64,000 nt of DNA from Acidaminobacter sp. JC074 (GTDB lineage: Bacteria; Bacillota; Clostridia; Peptostreptococcales; Acidaminobacteraceae). The position numbers and the translations under genes were made by a program. Shown in pieces: positions 45,487-53,219 of this stretch. The notes under the pieces are model-generated. The model was not told where the DNA came from and did no database searches. It saw nothing but the letters and a program-made list of their open reading frames with translations. The stretch lies in contig NZ_VANV01000011.1 of assembly GCF_022496765.1 (NCBI RefSeq), positions 62,001-126,000 on the forward strand. Direction: 5' to 3'. Every line of letters starts with the position of its first letter. The first letter of the stretch is position 1.

Positions 45487-46062
45487 ATGTCAGTAATTGG
45501 AACTAAAACAGAAAAGAATTTATTAAAAGCATTTGCAGGTGAATCTCAAGCGAAGAATCGTTATACTTTTTATGCTAAGCAAGCTAAAAAAGAAGGCTTT
45601 GAGCAGATTTCTGCACTCTTTATGGAAACAGCACTTAATGAAGAGCAACATGCCAAAACATTCTTTAAGTTTATGGAGTCAGGTGAAGCGGTAGAAATTA
45701 CAGCTATGTATCCTGCAGGTATCATTAAGTCAACTGTAGAAAACCTTAAAGCAGCAGCTGCTGGTGAAAACGAAGAATGGACTGAGCTTTATCCTGAGTT
45801 TGCTAATGTTGCAGAAGAAGAAGGTTTCCCTGCTATCGCTAGAGCATTTAGAAATATTGCTAAGGTTGAAAAAGAGCATGAAGCTAGATACCTTAAGTTA
45901 GCTAAAAACATTGAAAATGATGAAGTCTTTACTAAGCCTGAACCAACTAGATGGAAGTGTAGAAAATGTGGTCATGTTCATGAAGGTCCAAATGCACCTA
46001 AAGAATGTCCAACATGTCAACATCCTCAAGGCTACTTCGAGAAGAAAGAAATGAACTACTAA
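45487..46062 (+). CDS. rbr: Rubrerythrin
   Basis: A 191-residue peroxide-reducing di-iron protein. The four-helix domain holds ligand motifs [26 protein letters not shown] and VEKEHEARY. The C-terminal rubredoxin-like domain has [10 protein letters not shown] and [11 protein letters not shown]. It reduces hydrogen peroxide with electrons from rubredoxin. AAGGGAGG precedes ATG. TAATG overlap couples it to the ferritin-like gene. Confidence 0.95.
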   Translation: MSVIGTKTEKNLLKAFAGESQAKNRYTFYAKQAKKEGFEQISALFMETALNEEQHAKTFFKFMESGEAVEITAMYPAGIIKSTVENLKAAAAGENEEWTELYPEFANVAEEEGFPAIARAFRNIAKVEKEHEARYLKLAKNIENDEVFTKPEPTRWKCRKCGHVHEGPNAPKECPTCQHPQGYFEKKEMNY

Positions 46063-46541
46063 TGATGACTTTAGCTTATATCAAACAAGCCATAATCAGT
46101 GAAATCGAAGGTTATGAATTCTACAGGATGGCAGCTGGACAAACGCGTGATGTTCAGATGAAAGAAACATACTTAGAGCTGGCTGAAGAAGAAAGAAAAC
46201 ATGTGGTTTGGCTACAGGATTTACATAAGTCTATCGATTCTGGCAGTGATTTTGATCTGATGACAGTTGATGCACCACCATCACCTGAGATATTTAAGTG
46301 GGACAAACTTGATAGGGAAGACCCTAAGACCATCTTAAGTGTTTTCGGTATAGCACTTCAGCTTGAAAAAGCATCGTTTGAGTTTTATAAGAAGGCTTCT
46401 GAAGAAGTGGAAGAAAAGTCTGCTAAAGAACTATTTAAGATTTTAGAAGCATGGGAAAGAGCCCATTACGATGTATTTAATAAAGAGTACAACAATTTGC
46501 AAGAAGATTGGTGGAGTGAGCAAGGATTCGCACCATTTTAA
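46062..46541 (+). CDS. Ferritin-like di-iron protein (rubrerythrin family without rubredoxin domain)
   Basis: A 159-residue helical protein with EIEGYEFYRMAAGQ, ELAEEERKHVVWL, LEKASFEFYKKA and AWERAHYDVF, which form a di-iron four-helix bundle. There is no C-terminal rubredoxin domain. The start shares one base with the rubrerythrin stop and lacks a strong ribosome binding site, so translation is probably coupled. ATG 46065 is equally possible. It may detoxify peroxide or store iron. Confidence 0.82.
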   Translation: MMTLAYIKQAIISEIEGYEFYRMAAGQTRDVQMKETYLELAEEERKHVVWLQDLHKSIDSGSDFDLMTVDAPPSPEIFKWDKLDREDPKTILSVFGIALQLEKASFEFYKKASEEVEEKSAKELFKILEAWERAHYDVFNKEYNNLQEDWWSEQGFAPF

Positions 46542-46562
46542 AAGGCCGTCATTGACGGCCTT
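46542..46562. terminator. GC-rich hairpin between convergent genes
   Basis: AAGGCCGTC pairs with GACGGCCTT around ATT. The T tracts are poor on both strands, but position after two convergent genes suggests a bidirectional terminator. Confidence 0.6.
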
Positions 46563-47625
46563 AAATCATGTCATAATACAGTCTGTTAATGACCAGATTG
46601 TTCTTAAATTCTAGATCAACCTTCTCATAGTCATATCCTTTTTTAACCTTGTGAATAACCCTAATCTTTGGTCTGAGTGGAAGGTGAGGGTGTATTTCAT
46701 CTATTACACCGATTTCACCATTTGACAATTCTACTAAAGCGCCTTTTGGATAAGGCACGATGTGTTTTATAAAAGCTTCTACAACCTTAGGGTTGAACTT
46801 GGTATTCGAACCTAATATATACTCTAAAGCTTCATTGGGAGCCACTGCACGTTTGTACGGCCTATCAGAGGTCATAGCATCGTATATGTCTGCTATGCCA
46901 ACTATCTGAGCAATTTCTGATATATCTTCACCTGATAATCTTTGTGGATATCCACTGCCATCAATACACTCGTGATGCTGAAGAACAATTTGCTTGATAT
47001 AAGCAGACAAGTAAGTCTTGTCCTTTACAAATTGATAGCCCCTGTTTGGGTGATTAAGTATCATGAGTTTTTCATCTCTTGTAAGCTCTGTTGTTTTATT
47101 GATGACATCATTAGGTAAAAGGGCTATACCTATATCATGGTATATGGCTCCTAAAAAAACATGCTTGACCATTTCATCATTATAACCTAGTTTCCATGCA
47201 ATCAATGAAGACAGTAAAGCAACATTTAAAGATGATGAATAGATATAAATGTCTACATTTTTTACATCAATGTATTCAATGAACTGGTCTTGAGATGACT
47301 TGAGCTCATATAAGACATCATCTGCATACTCAGACAGCTTGTCGTGTAGATCCAGGACATGTTTGTCGTCTTGTGCAATGGTGAATAATTCTTTGATGAG
47401 AAGCATGCCTTTTACTCTAAAAGATTGTTCTAGGAGTCTATTGACTTCATAATCGCTGTGCTCATCTTTTACATAGATGGTATATATCTTGTTATCATTG
47501 ATCTTGTAAATGAGATTTGCTGACAGGACAGTATTGGCTTTTAGAAGTACTTGACCAGATGCTGTATATAGGTTTTCTCCTAAAACACTGCCTTCTCTTA
47601 CATATTTAGTCGGTATAGCTCGCAT
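46561..47625 (-). CDS. HD-GYP domain protein, probable cyclic di-GMP phosphodiesterase
   Basis: A 354-residue cytoplasmic protein. The C-terminal half holds the HD-GYP domain: YHDIGIALLPNDVI, then HHECIDGSGYPQRLSGEDI and VGIADIYDAMTSDRPYK. The GYP triad is intact, so cleavage of cyclic di-GMP is likely. The N-terminal 140 residues have no recognised sensor. AAGGAG precedes ATG. Together with the GGDEF and EAL proteins in this window it suggests active cyclic di-GMP signalling. Confidence 0.9.
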   Translation of the reverse strand: MRAIPTKYVREGSVLGENLYTASGQVLLKANTVLSANLIYKINDNKIYTIYVKDEHSDYEVNRLLEQSFRVKGMLLIKELFTIAQDDKHVLDLHDKLSEYADDVLYELKSSQDQFIEYIDVKNVDIYIYSSSLNVALLSSLIAWKLGYNDEMVKHVFLGAIYHDIGIALLPNDVINKTTELTRDEKLMILNHPNRGYQFVKDKTYLSAYIKQIVLQHHECIDGSGYPQRLSGEDISEIAQIVGIADIYDAMTSDRPYKRAVAPNEALEYILGSNTKFNPKVVEAFIKHIVPYPKGALVELSNGEIGVIDEIHPHLPLRPKIRVIHKVKKGYDYEKVDLEFKNNLVINRLYYDMI

Positions 47626-47751
47626 AATATTCTCCTTTATATATAGATGCCCGAAATAAAGACATTAAAACACTCTAAATGTATGATTTGATGATATTTT
47701 GTGGCATATTTTGCATGAATATGGGTATTTATAATGTAGAGGAGGTGTCCT

Positions 47752-48114
47752 ATGGAAAATATCAGAAAAGCAGTAGATAAAGGCAACGGTATTTGGATTC
47801 AAGCATTTAAAGATCAAGACTATGAAAAGTTAGCATCTTATTTTCACACAGATGGTGCCATTTTAGGTGCAGACGGAAAAGTAATTGAAGGCAGACAGGC
47901 TGTAAAAGAGTATTTACAAGAGTTTATGACAAGAATAGGACCGTCTACTTTTACAATAGAGACCATTGATCTATATCTGGTAAGTGGTGAAATTTATGAA
48001 AAAGGTGCTTATACATTAACCATTGAAAATGGCAATCGCTATGAAGGCAAATATATTGTAGAATGGAAAGTAGAAGACGGCGATTATAAGTTTTATCGAG
48101 ACATAGGCATATAG
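47752..48114 (+). CDS. SnoaL-like/DUF4440 protein
   Basis: A 120-residue protein of the NTF2-like fold: GNGIWIQAFKDQDYEKLASYF, then DGAILGADGKVIEGRQAVKEYL and VEWKVEDGDYKFYRDIG at the end. Members act as isomerases, polyketide cyclases or in unknown roles. GAGGAGG precedes ATG. Its stop codon is part of the ribosome binding site of the probable selenoprotein gene. Confidence 0.8.
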   Translation: MENIRKAVDKGNGIWIQAFKDQDYEKLASYFHTDGAILGADGKVIEGRQAVKEYLQEFMTRIGPSTFTIETIDLYLVSGEIYEKGAYTLTIENGNRYEGKYIVEWKVEDGDYKFYRDIGI

Positions 48115-48122
48115 GAGGATAG

Positions 48123-48419
48123 ATGACAATTCATATAGATCAAAAAGCTGTTGATTATTTGAGAAGTAAAAATCATACGACATTAACGCTTTTTCTAAGA
48201 AGCACAGGCGGTGGCTGATGCGGTATCATTCAAGTGCCAGAAGTGGCATATAAGGTACCGGAGGTATCAAAAGGCTTTGAGAAATTTGAACAAGATGGCA
48301 TAACAATTTACATCCAAAAGATGGCTTTAGAAGGTGCTGATAAAATCAATTTTGTTTTAAGAGGATTTTGGTTATTTAAGACAATTGGCGTGGAGGGTGT
48401 AAAGTTTCCGAAAATATAG
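48123..48419 (+). CDS. Probable HesB-like selenoprotein (UGA as selenocysteine at residue 32)
   Basis: A continuous 98-residue frame if the TGA at 48216-48218 is read as selenocysteine. The sequence around it is TGGG-U-CGII, a Sec-Cys pair. AGGAGG lies 5 nt before ATG. The parts on both sides of the TGA are in one frame with coherent coding: HIDQKAVDYLRSKNHTTLTL before, and PEVAYKVPEV, DGITIYIQKM after. Length, motif and fold pattern match the small HesB-like ('CC/Se motif') proteins of Clostridia. A hairpin at the proper distance supports Sec insertion. The alternative is a nonsense mutation in a Cys homologue. Confidence 0.75.
48216..48260 (+). promoter_or_regulatory. Candidate bacterial SECIS element
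   Basis: After TGA, CGGTA (48221-48225) pairs with TACCG (48256-48260), and inside it TGCCA (48235-48239) pairs with TGGCA (48244-48248) around a GAAG loop. The apical loop starts 21 nt after the TGA, within the range accepted for bacterial SECIS elements, and it begins with G. Confidence 0.65.
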
Positions 48420-48434
48420 AGACAGGTGAAGAAG

Positions 48435-50018
48435 ATGAGAAAAATTATAGCAATATTTCTACTCGTGTTATCTTCTGTGACATTTGCTGAAGACATAGAC
48501 AAACTCTATACAGCTGAGACCTTGTATGATCAAGTAATCAGTTTAGAAAATAAATATCCAGAAATAATTAAGGTCGTCCATTTAGGCCAGTCTACTGACG
48601 GACGACCTATTTATGCTGTCGTCATGACAGAAAATGTACATATTACCATGAGAGTAAGTGAGGGTTATGTAGAAAAGATGCACTTCTTAGTTGAATCGGG
48701 CATTCATTCTAGGGAAAATCCTGGTCCAAACTTAATGGTTAAGATGATAGAAGACTATGCGAAAGACTACTACGATGACTCTGTGATTGAAGATTACAAC
48801 TTAAAGGAACTCTTAAGTTCAAATGTCCTTCATATTATTCCTTTATCCAATCCAGATGGTTACAACCTTTCTAACAGAGGCCTTTATACCATCTCGAAGG
48901 AAAATCAAAACCTACTCTTATCTTTTAGAGATCAAGACTTTAGAAACTATAAATCCAACATCCGTGGGGTGGATTTAAACAGGAATTTTCCAGGTTATTA
49001 TTATGATGTAGACCTGGAAAGATGGCGTGATATTTGGAATATGATTCACAATGAGTACACGTCTTATCGACCGGGGGGCGCCTTTTACTTTGGCACCCAT
49101 GCAGGTTCTGAAGTTGAGACCAAATTGATGATGGATTATTTTTTAGATTATGATTTTAGAAATTATTTAAGCTTTCATTCAAAGGGGGAAGTCATCTATT
49201 ATGATAAGTGGATGCTTTCTGACAATCATAATAAACATGCCTCTAACTTGGCTTATAAAATAGCGCTTGAAACAGGTTATGACATGGTGGCATCTAGTCG
49301 TTATACATCTTCATCTGGCTATTCAACTGATTTTGTTGCCATGAACACTTTAAAACCCTCTTTGACTGTAGAGACGGTCCACTGGAAGCAAACACTCCCT
49401 GTTACGACTTCTGTCGTTAATAGGGCATATGATCAAGTGAAACATGTACCTTTGATAGCCATGAAAGAAGGCAATAGGGTAGGTTATTTTGATTACAAAT
49501 GGTATCTGGATGGAAGATATGTCAGAGATTTTGAAGATCAAGTCTATGCCAAGGCTTTTTATGATGAATATGGTGGCATGGTCTTAAAGTATGAGGGTAG
49601 ACCAAGACTCTTTTTAAATGAAAATATGAATAAGGTTACAAGGCTTGAGATGATTCAAGAAGTCATGGCGCTTGTGTCTGATAAAGTGGTTCCGGGTCAA
49701 GCGTATTTGGACTGTGATGACCTATCTGTCAGAAAGGCAAGAACACTTGGGATAATCAGTGATCAAGACTATTTTAGGCCAGATGATTATGCTACACACG
49801 AAGAAACTTATGTGGTTCTTAAACAAGCATTCTATGATGATTATGTCTTATCGAATGACCATCAAGTGAATATAAGAGCTTTCTGGGCTGTAGAAGCAAT
49901 AAAAATTTTACATGAAAATAATATTATAGATTATGACAGGCTATTGGTGGGTAGAATTACTTTAGGCGAATTAAGAGGTTATCTTGTGATAATTAATCAA
50001 CTGCTTGAAGGAGTATAA
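48435..50018 (+). CDS. Secreted M14 zinc carboxypeptidase with SLH-like C-terminus
   Basis: A 527-residue exported protein: signal peptide (1-18, ending TFA), M14 domain (about 25-330) and a C-terminal region (about 385-527). Zinc ligands are probably His91 and Glu94 in GIHSRENPG and His248 in SFHSKGE; the catalytic Glu is Glu313 in LTVETVH. The C-terminal part reads like one to two S-layer homology repeats (VTRLEMIQEVMAL, ARTLGIISD, DDYATHEETY), which would attach it to the cell wall. ATG 48435 is preferred over GTG 48426 because AGGTGAAG lies between them. Confidence 0.85.
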   Translation: MRKIIAIFLLVLSSVTFAEDIDKLYTAETLYDQVISLENKYPEIIKVVHLGQSTDGRPIYAVVMTENVHITMRVSEGYVEKMHFLVESGIHSRENPGPNLMVKMIEDYAKDYYDDSVIEDYNLKELLSSNVLHIIPLSNPDGYNLSNRGLYTISKENQNLLLSFRDQDFRNYKSNIRGVDLNRNFPGYYYDVDLERWRDIWNMIHNEYTSYRPGGAFYFGTHAGSEVETKLMMDYFLDYDFRNYLSFHSKGEVIYYDKWMLSDNHNKHASNLAYKIALETGYDMVASSRYTSSSGYSTDFVAMNTLKPSLTVETVHWKQTLPVTTSVVNRAYDQVKHVPLIAMKEGNRVGYFDYKWYLDGRYVRDFEDQVYAKAFYDEYGGMVLKYEGRPRLFLNENMNKVTRLEMIQEVMALVSDKVVPGQAYLDCDDLSVRKARTLGIISDQDYFRPDDYATHEETYVVLKQAFYDDYVLSNDHQVNIRAFWAVEAIKILHENNIIDYDRLLVGRITLGELRGYLVIINQLLEGV

Positions 50019-50019
50019 A

Positions 50020-50418
50020 ATGATTGTATGGGATAAAAGGTATTCAGTTGGCGTAGAAAAACTAGATCAGCAACATCAGATGTTCTTTTCCTTGATTAAC
50101 AAACTGGAGGATTTAACGACACATGATACTTTTTTAGATGAGTTACCTAGGCTTTTAAATGAAATTGTAGAGTATGCGACCTTACATTTTAAATCAGAAG
50201 AAGATTTGTTAACGAAGATCAATTACCCGGATTTAGCAAATCATCATGCAGAGCATGAAAACATAAAAAAAGATATCTACATGGAATGTAAACGTGTCAT
50301 TGAAAGAGAACCGACGGCAATGGATGTGATGTGGCTTTACAATTACATGAATAACTGGATAAAACACCACATTTTAGAAGTAGATATGATGTATGTAGAA
50401 GCCTTTAAAGATGAATAA
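50020..50418 (+). CDS. Bacteriohemerythrin
   Basis: A 132-residue oxygen-binding di-iron protein. Ligand motifs are VGVEKLDQQHQMFF, TLHFKSEEDL, HHAEHENI and KHHILEVDMMY. In anaerobes such proteins bind O2 for sensing or scavenging. GAAGGAG precedes ATG, one base after the peptidase stop, so the genes are co-transcribed. The 3' end lies in the terminator stem. Confidence 0.92.
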   Translation: MIVWDKRYSVGVEKLDQQHQMFFSLINKLEDLTTHDTFLDELPRLLNEIVEYATLHFKSEEDLLTKINYPDLANHHAEHENIKKDIYMECKRVIEREPTAMDVMWLYNYMNNWIKHHILEVDMMYVEAFKDE

Positions 50419-50435
50419 TCTTTAAGGCTTTTTTT
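50399..50435 (+). terminator. Rho-independent terminator after hemerythrin gene
   Basis: The arms 50399-50412 and 50418-50430 pair with one bulged T, followed by T7. The 5' arm codes for the end of the protein. Confidence 0.82.
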
Positions 50436-50473
50436 CATGTGAAAAATCATGTAATATAAAAAAAGAGGTGTTT

Positions 50474-51430
50474 ATGATATTATGTAATTTTTCTAATACC
50501 AACTACCATCTAAATTGGTACAAAGATGGTTGGGATGGTTTAACTGAGTTTATAGATAAAAATAAAATGGACGGTATAGAACTCCTGCTTCACGGTAATG
50601 AAGACGTAGACCATATTCCTAAGGGCCTTGTAAAGGGTCTTCATTTATCTTATTTTCCTACATGGTTAGAGTTTTATAAGGGAGAAGCCTATGAACTGGA
50701 CTTTCCAGACGATGAATCTCTTATAAGAACCTTTGGAGGCACAAATCCACTCTCTTTACATGATCGTTTTAAAAGAGATTTTGAGATAGCTAAAAAACTG
50801 GACGTAGACTATATGGTTTATCATGTCTCTCATGTAAGGTTAAAAGATGCCTTTTCTTTTGAGTTTACCTACAGTGACAAAGAAGTACTAGACCATACTT
50901 TAAAGATTGTAAATGATGTCTTTAAAGGCAAGGGGCCAAGACTATTATTTGAAAACTTATGGTGGCCAGGTTTGACCTTAGACAATAGAGACTTACTAGA
51001 AACTTTTTTAGATGGTGTAAAATATGAGAACAAGGGCATAATGCTTGATCTGTCTCATATGATCTTAAAGGGCTACTTGGAAAATGAAGCAGATGGTTTA
51101 GCTTATATTTTAGATAGACTTGATCATTTAGGTGATGCCATCAAATGGATAAAAGGTCTTCATATCAATGGGACAGATTCATTTGATTATATGCAGAAGA
51201 ATCATCTTGATAAATACAAAGAATTTAAAGAAGACCCTAAAGAAAACTTTATGGTGATTTATGAACATATTTCTAGTATGGACAAGCATGTACCCTTGAT
51301 GGATCCTCGATTAAATGAGATTATTAAAAAAGTTGATGCTGATTATCATATGATTGAAGTTGTAGGAAAAGACAGAGAGACTTGGGAGTCTTATGTAAAA
51401 GAACAGTTGAAGGTAATAAATGTTTTATAG
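50474..51430 (+). CDS. TIM-barrel protein, xylose isomerase/AP-endonuclease-2-like
   Basis: A 318-residue protein with barrel landmarks KMDGIELLLHG, YMVYHVSHV, RLLFENLWWPG, GIMLDLSHMIL and IKGLHINGTDS, the usual metal-binding strands of this superfamily. The substrate is unknown. I use ATG 50474 after AAGAGGTG. It is the first of six overlapping genes, and the next start lies 11 nt inside it. Confidence 0.72.
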   Translation: MILCNFSNTNYHLNWYKDGWDGLTEFIDKNKMDGIELLLHGNEDVDHIPKGLVKGLHLSYFPTWLEFYKGEAYELDFPDDESLIRTFGGTNPLSLHDRFKRDFEIAKKLDVDYMVYHVSHVRLKDAFSFEFTYSDKEVLDHTLKIVNDVFKGKGPRLLFENLWWPGLTLDNRDLLETFLDGVKYENKGIMLDLSHMILKGYLENEADGLAYILDRLDHLGDAIKWIKGLHINGTDSFDYMQKNHLDKYKEFKEDPKENFMVIYEHISSMDKHVPLMDPRLNEIIKKVDADYHMIEVVGKDRETWESYVKEQLKVINVL

Positions 51431-52133
51431 TTATGATGATAAATGTTTTGAATATGAAGTAAAATACAGTAATAGAAAATCTATAGAAATCCGAATTGAA
51501 GCGGGTGGAAAGGTGGTCTTTAAGGTACCTAAAAAAACACCTGACCATATTATTGAGGATGTCATTGAAAAAAGGCTCAAGTGGATAGAAGAGAAACTAG
51601 GTGTCGTCGAAAAGGCTTTTAAGTCAAGAGACTTTGAGACCGGTACTATGGTCTATTATTTGGGGGAAAAGGTACCTCTTAAGATTACTAGAAGAAAAAC
51701 GGACAAGGGTAAGATTTCCTTTGTACAAGGCGAGTTTGTTCTCATTATTCCAGAAGATTATACTTCAGACCATATCAAGCAAATGCTGATCGCTCTTTAT
51801 AAGAAGATGCTGAGTCCTCTTATTAAAGAACGTATCCACCATTATCAAAATCATTTTAAAGTGCGTCCTAAAAAGATAACCATTAGAGATCAGAAAACAA
51901 GATGGGGGTCTTGTTCATCTTCAGGAACTTTGAGCTTTAATTATAGACTTTTGATGGCACCCTTATCTGTCATTGATTATATAGTTGTGCATGAAATGAC
52001 TCATATGGAGCATATGAATCATTCTAAGTCTTACTGGAAACGCGTACATGAAATCATGCCAGATTATAAAAGTAAAGAAAAGTTTCTAAAGGAGAAAGGC
52101 ATGCTTTTAAACTTTGAATGGGAGGCCATATGA
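51420..52133 (+). CDS. YgjP-like zinc metalloprotease (M48-related, DUF45)
   Basis: A 237-residue protein with the family motif TRWGSCSSSGTLSFNYRL and the zinc-binding site VVHEMTHMEHMNHS, where HExxH and a third His coordinate zinc. No signal peptide. Members are of unknown cellular role. The gene overlaps its neighbours on both sides, which points to one operon. Confidence 0.85.
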   Translation: MFYSYDDKCFEYEVKYSNRKSIEIRIEAGGKVVFKVPKKTPDHIIEDVIEKRLKWIEEKLGVVEKAFKSRDFETGTMVYYLGEKVPLKITRRKTDKGKISFVQGEFVLIIPEDYTSDHIKQMLIALYKKMLSPLIKERIHHYQNHFKVRPKKITIRDQKTRWGSCSSSGTLSFNYRLLMAPLSVIDYIVVHEMTHMEHMNHSKSYWKRVHEIMPDYKSKEKFLKEKGMLLNFEWEAI

Positions 52134-52612
52134 TTCGTAAGGTGGATGATTTAAAGGTTTGTCATCAGTTGATTGTTGAGAGTTTTTTAGATGTTAATAA
52201 GTCACTTGGTATCACCAAAGAGAACTGTCCTGGAAATAGTGGGTATTTGACCTTATCTCAACTGGAGAAACAGGTTTCAAAGGGCTTGATACTTTATGGT
52301 TATTATGATCCTGACCTTATAGCCTGTATAGGTCTTATGGAGAAGAGTCATGTAAGATGTAAAATTAAAATGTTATCTGTTTTACCTGAATACAGAAATA
52401 AAGGCATTGGAAAAGTCCTTATGGATTTTGCAGAGACTCAGGCGAATGAAAAACTTGTTTTAGGTATGATATATGAAAATCAAAAGCTTTATAAATGGTA
52501 TGAAGCGTTGGGTTATAAAGTGGATAAGATAAAAAAATATAGGGGTAATGAATTTAACGTTGCCTATATGGAGAAAAAACTTGAAAAGAACATTTCAAAA
52601 GAAAGTATCTAA
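52130..52612 (+). CDS. GNAT-family N-acetyltransferase
   Basis: A 160-residue acetyltransferase. The acetyl-CoA loop is visible in KMLSVLPEYRNKGIGKVLMDFAE (Q/RxxGxG/A form, RNKGIG), and the end has LYKWYEALGYKV. ATG 52130 follows GGGAGG; an ATG at 52118 precedes that site. The acetylated substrate is unknown. Confidence 0.82.
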   Translation: MIRKVDDLKVCHQLIVESFLDVNKSLGITKENCPGNSGYLTLSQLEKQVSKGLILYGYYDPDLIACIGLMEKSHVRCKIKMLSVLPEYRNKGIGKVLMDFAETQANEKLVLGMIYENQKLYKWYEALGYKVDKIKKYRGNEFNVAYMEKKLEKNISKESI

Positions 52613-53219
52613 AAATACCATTCAGTGCGAGACGTGTGGACTTGTAAAAGGCCGCTGTATTTGTGATTATGAAATTGATATTAATGCCCCTGTTGAGTTT
52701 TGGCTTTTAACCCATGAAAATGAGTTTTCAAGAACCAATAACACAGGTAGGCTTATAGAATATGCCATCGCTTCAACCAGGGTATTTGCATGGTCAAGAA
52801 CAGAAACGCCGTCTCAGATGATTGCTCTTATGGATGATTATGATGTTTATCTTGTATTTGCAGATGACAGGGATGAGGAGAAAAAACGTGTTAAAAGTTA
52901 TGAGCCTTCCGAAAAGAAAACAGTCTTTATCATACTAGATGGTACATGGAAGGAAGCCAGAAAAATGTTAAGAAAAAGTCCCTACCTTGCGGACTTACCA
53001 ATCATTGCACTAAATCCTAAGAGTCAAACATCTTATGATTTAAGAAGAAATAAGGATCAAGGACACTTATGTACAGTAGAGGTGGCTGTAGCCTTATTAG
53101 ATGAGGTTGGCGCTATTAAAGAAGCAGATGCCTTGAATATGTATTTTGAGTATTTTATGGATAGATATCATGATGGAAAATATGAACATGGAGGGACTAA
53201 TGACCAAACGATTATTTGA
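52581..53219 (+). CDS. DTW-domain protein, probable tRNA-uridine aminocarboxypropyltransferase
   Basis: A 212-residue protein. A zinc knuckle CETCGLVKGRCIC opens the protein and the DTW-type motif appears as LDGTWKEARKM. DTW proteins (TapT/TuaA) transfer the aminocarboxypropyl group of SAM to tRNA uridine. I favour the start TTG 52581, 7 nt after GGAG; in-frame starts upstream (52548) have no binding site. It overlaps the GNAT gene by 32 nt and the AlaX gene by 20 nt. Confidence 0.82.
   Translation: MKRTFQKKVSKNTIQCETCGLVKGRCICDYEIDINAPVEFWLLTHENEFSRTNNTGRLIEYAIASTRVFAWSRTETPSQMIALMDDYDVYLVFADDRDEEKKRVKSYEPSEKKTVFIILDGTWKEARKMLRKSPYLADLPIIALNPKSQTSYDLRRNKDQGHLCTVEVAVALLDEVGAIKEADALNMYFEYFMDRYHDGKYEHGGTNDQTII

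Noticed and set aside
48234-48419. Separate short gene starting at GTG 48234
   Set aside because: It has no ribosome binding site and continues in frame from the ATG at 48123 through a single TGA; the full-length reading as a selenoprotein explains it better.
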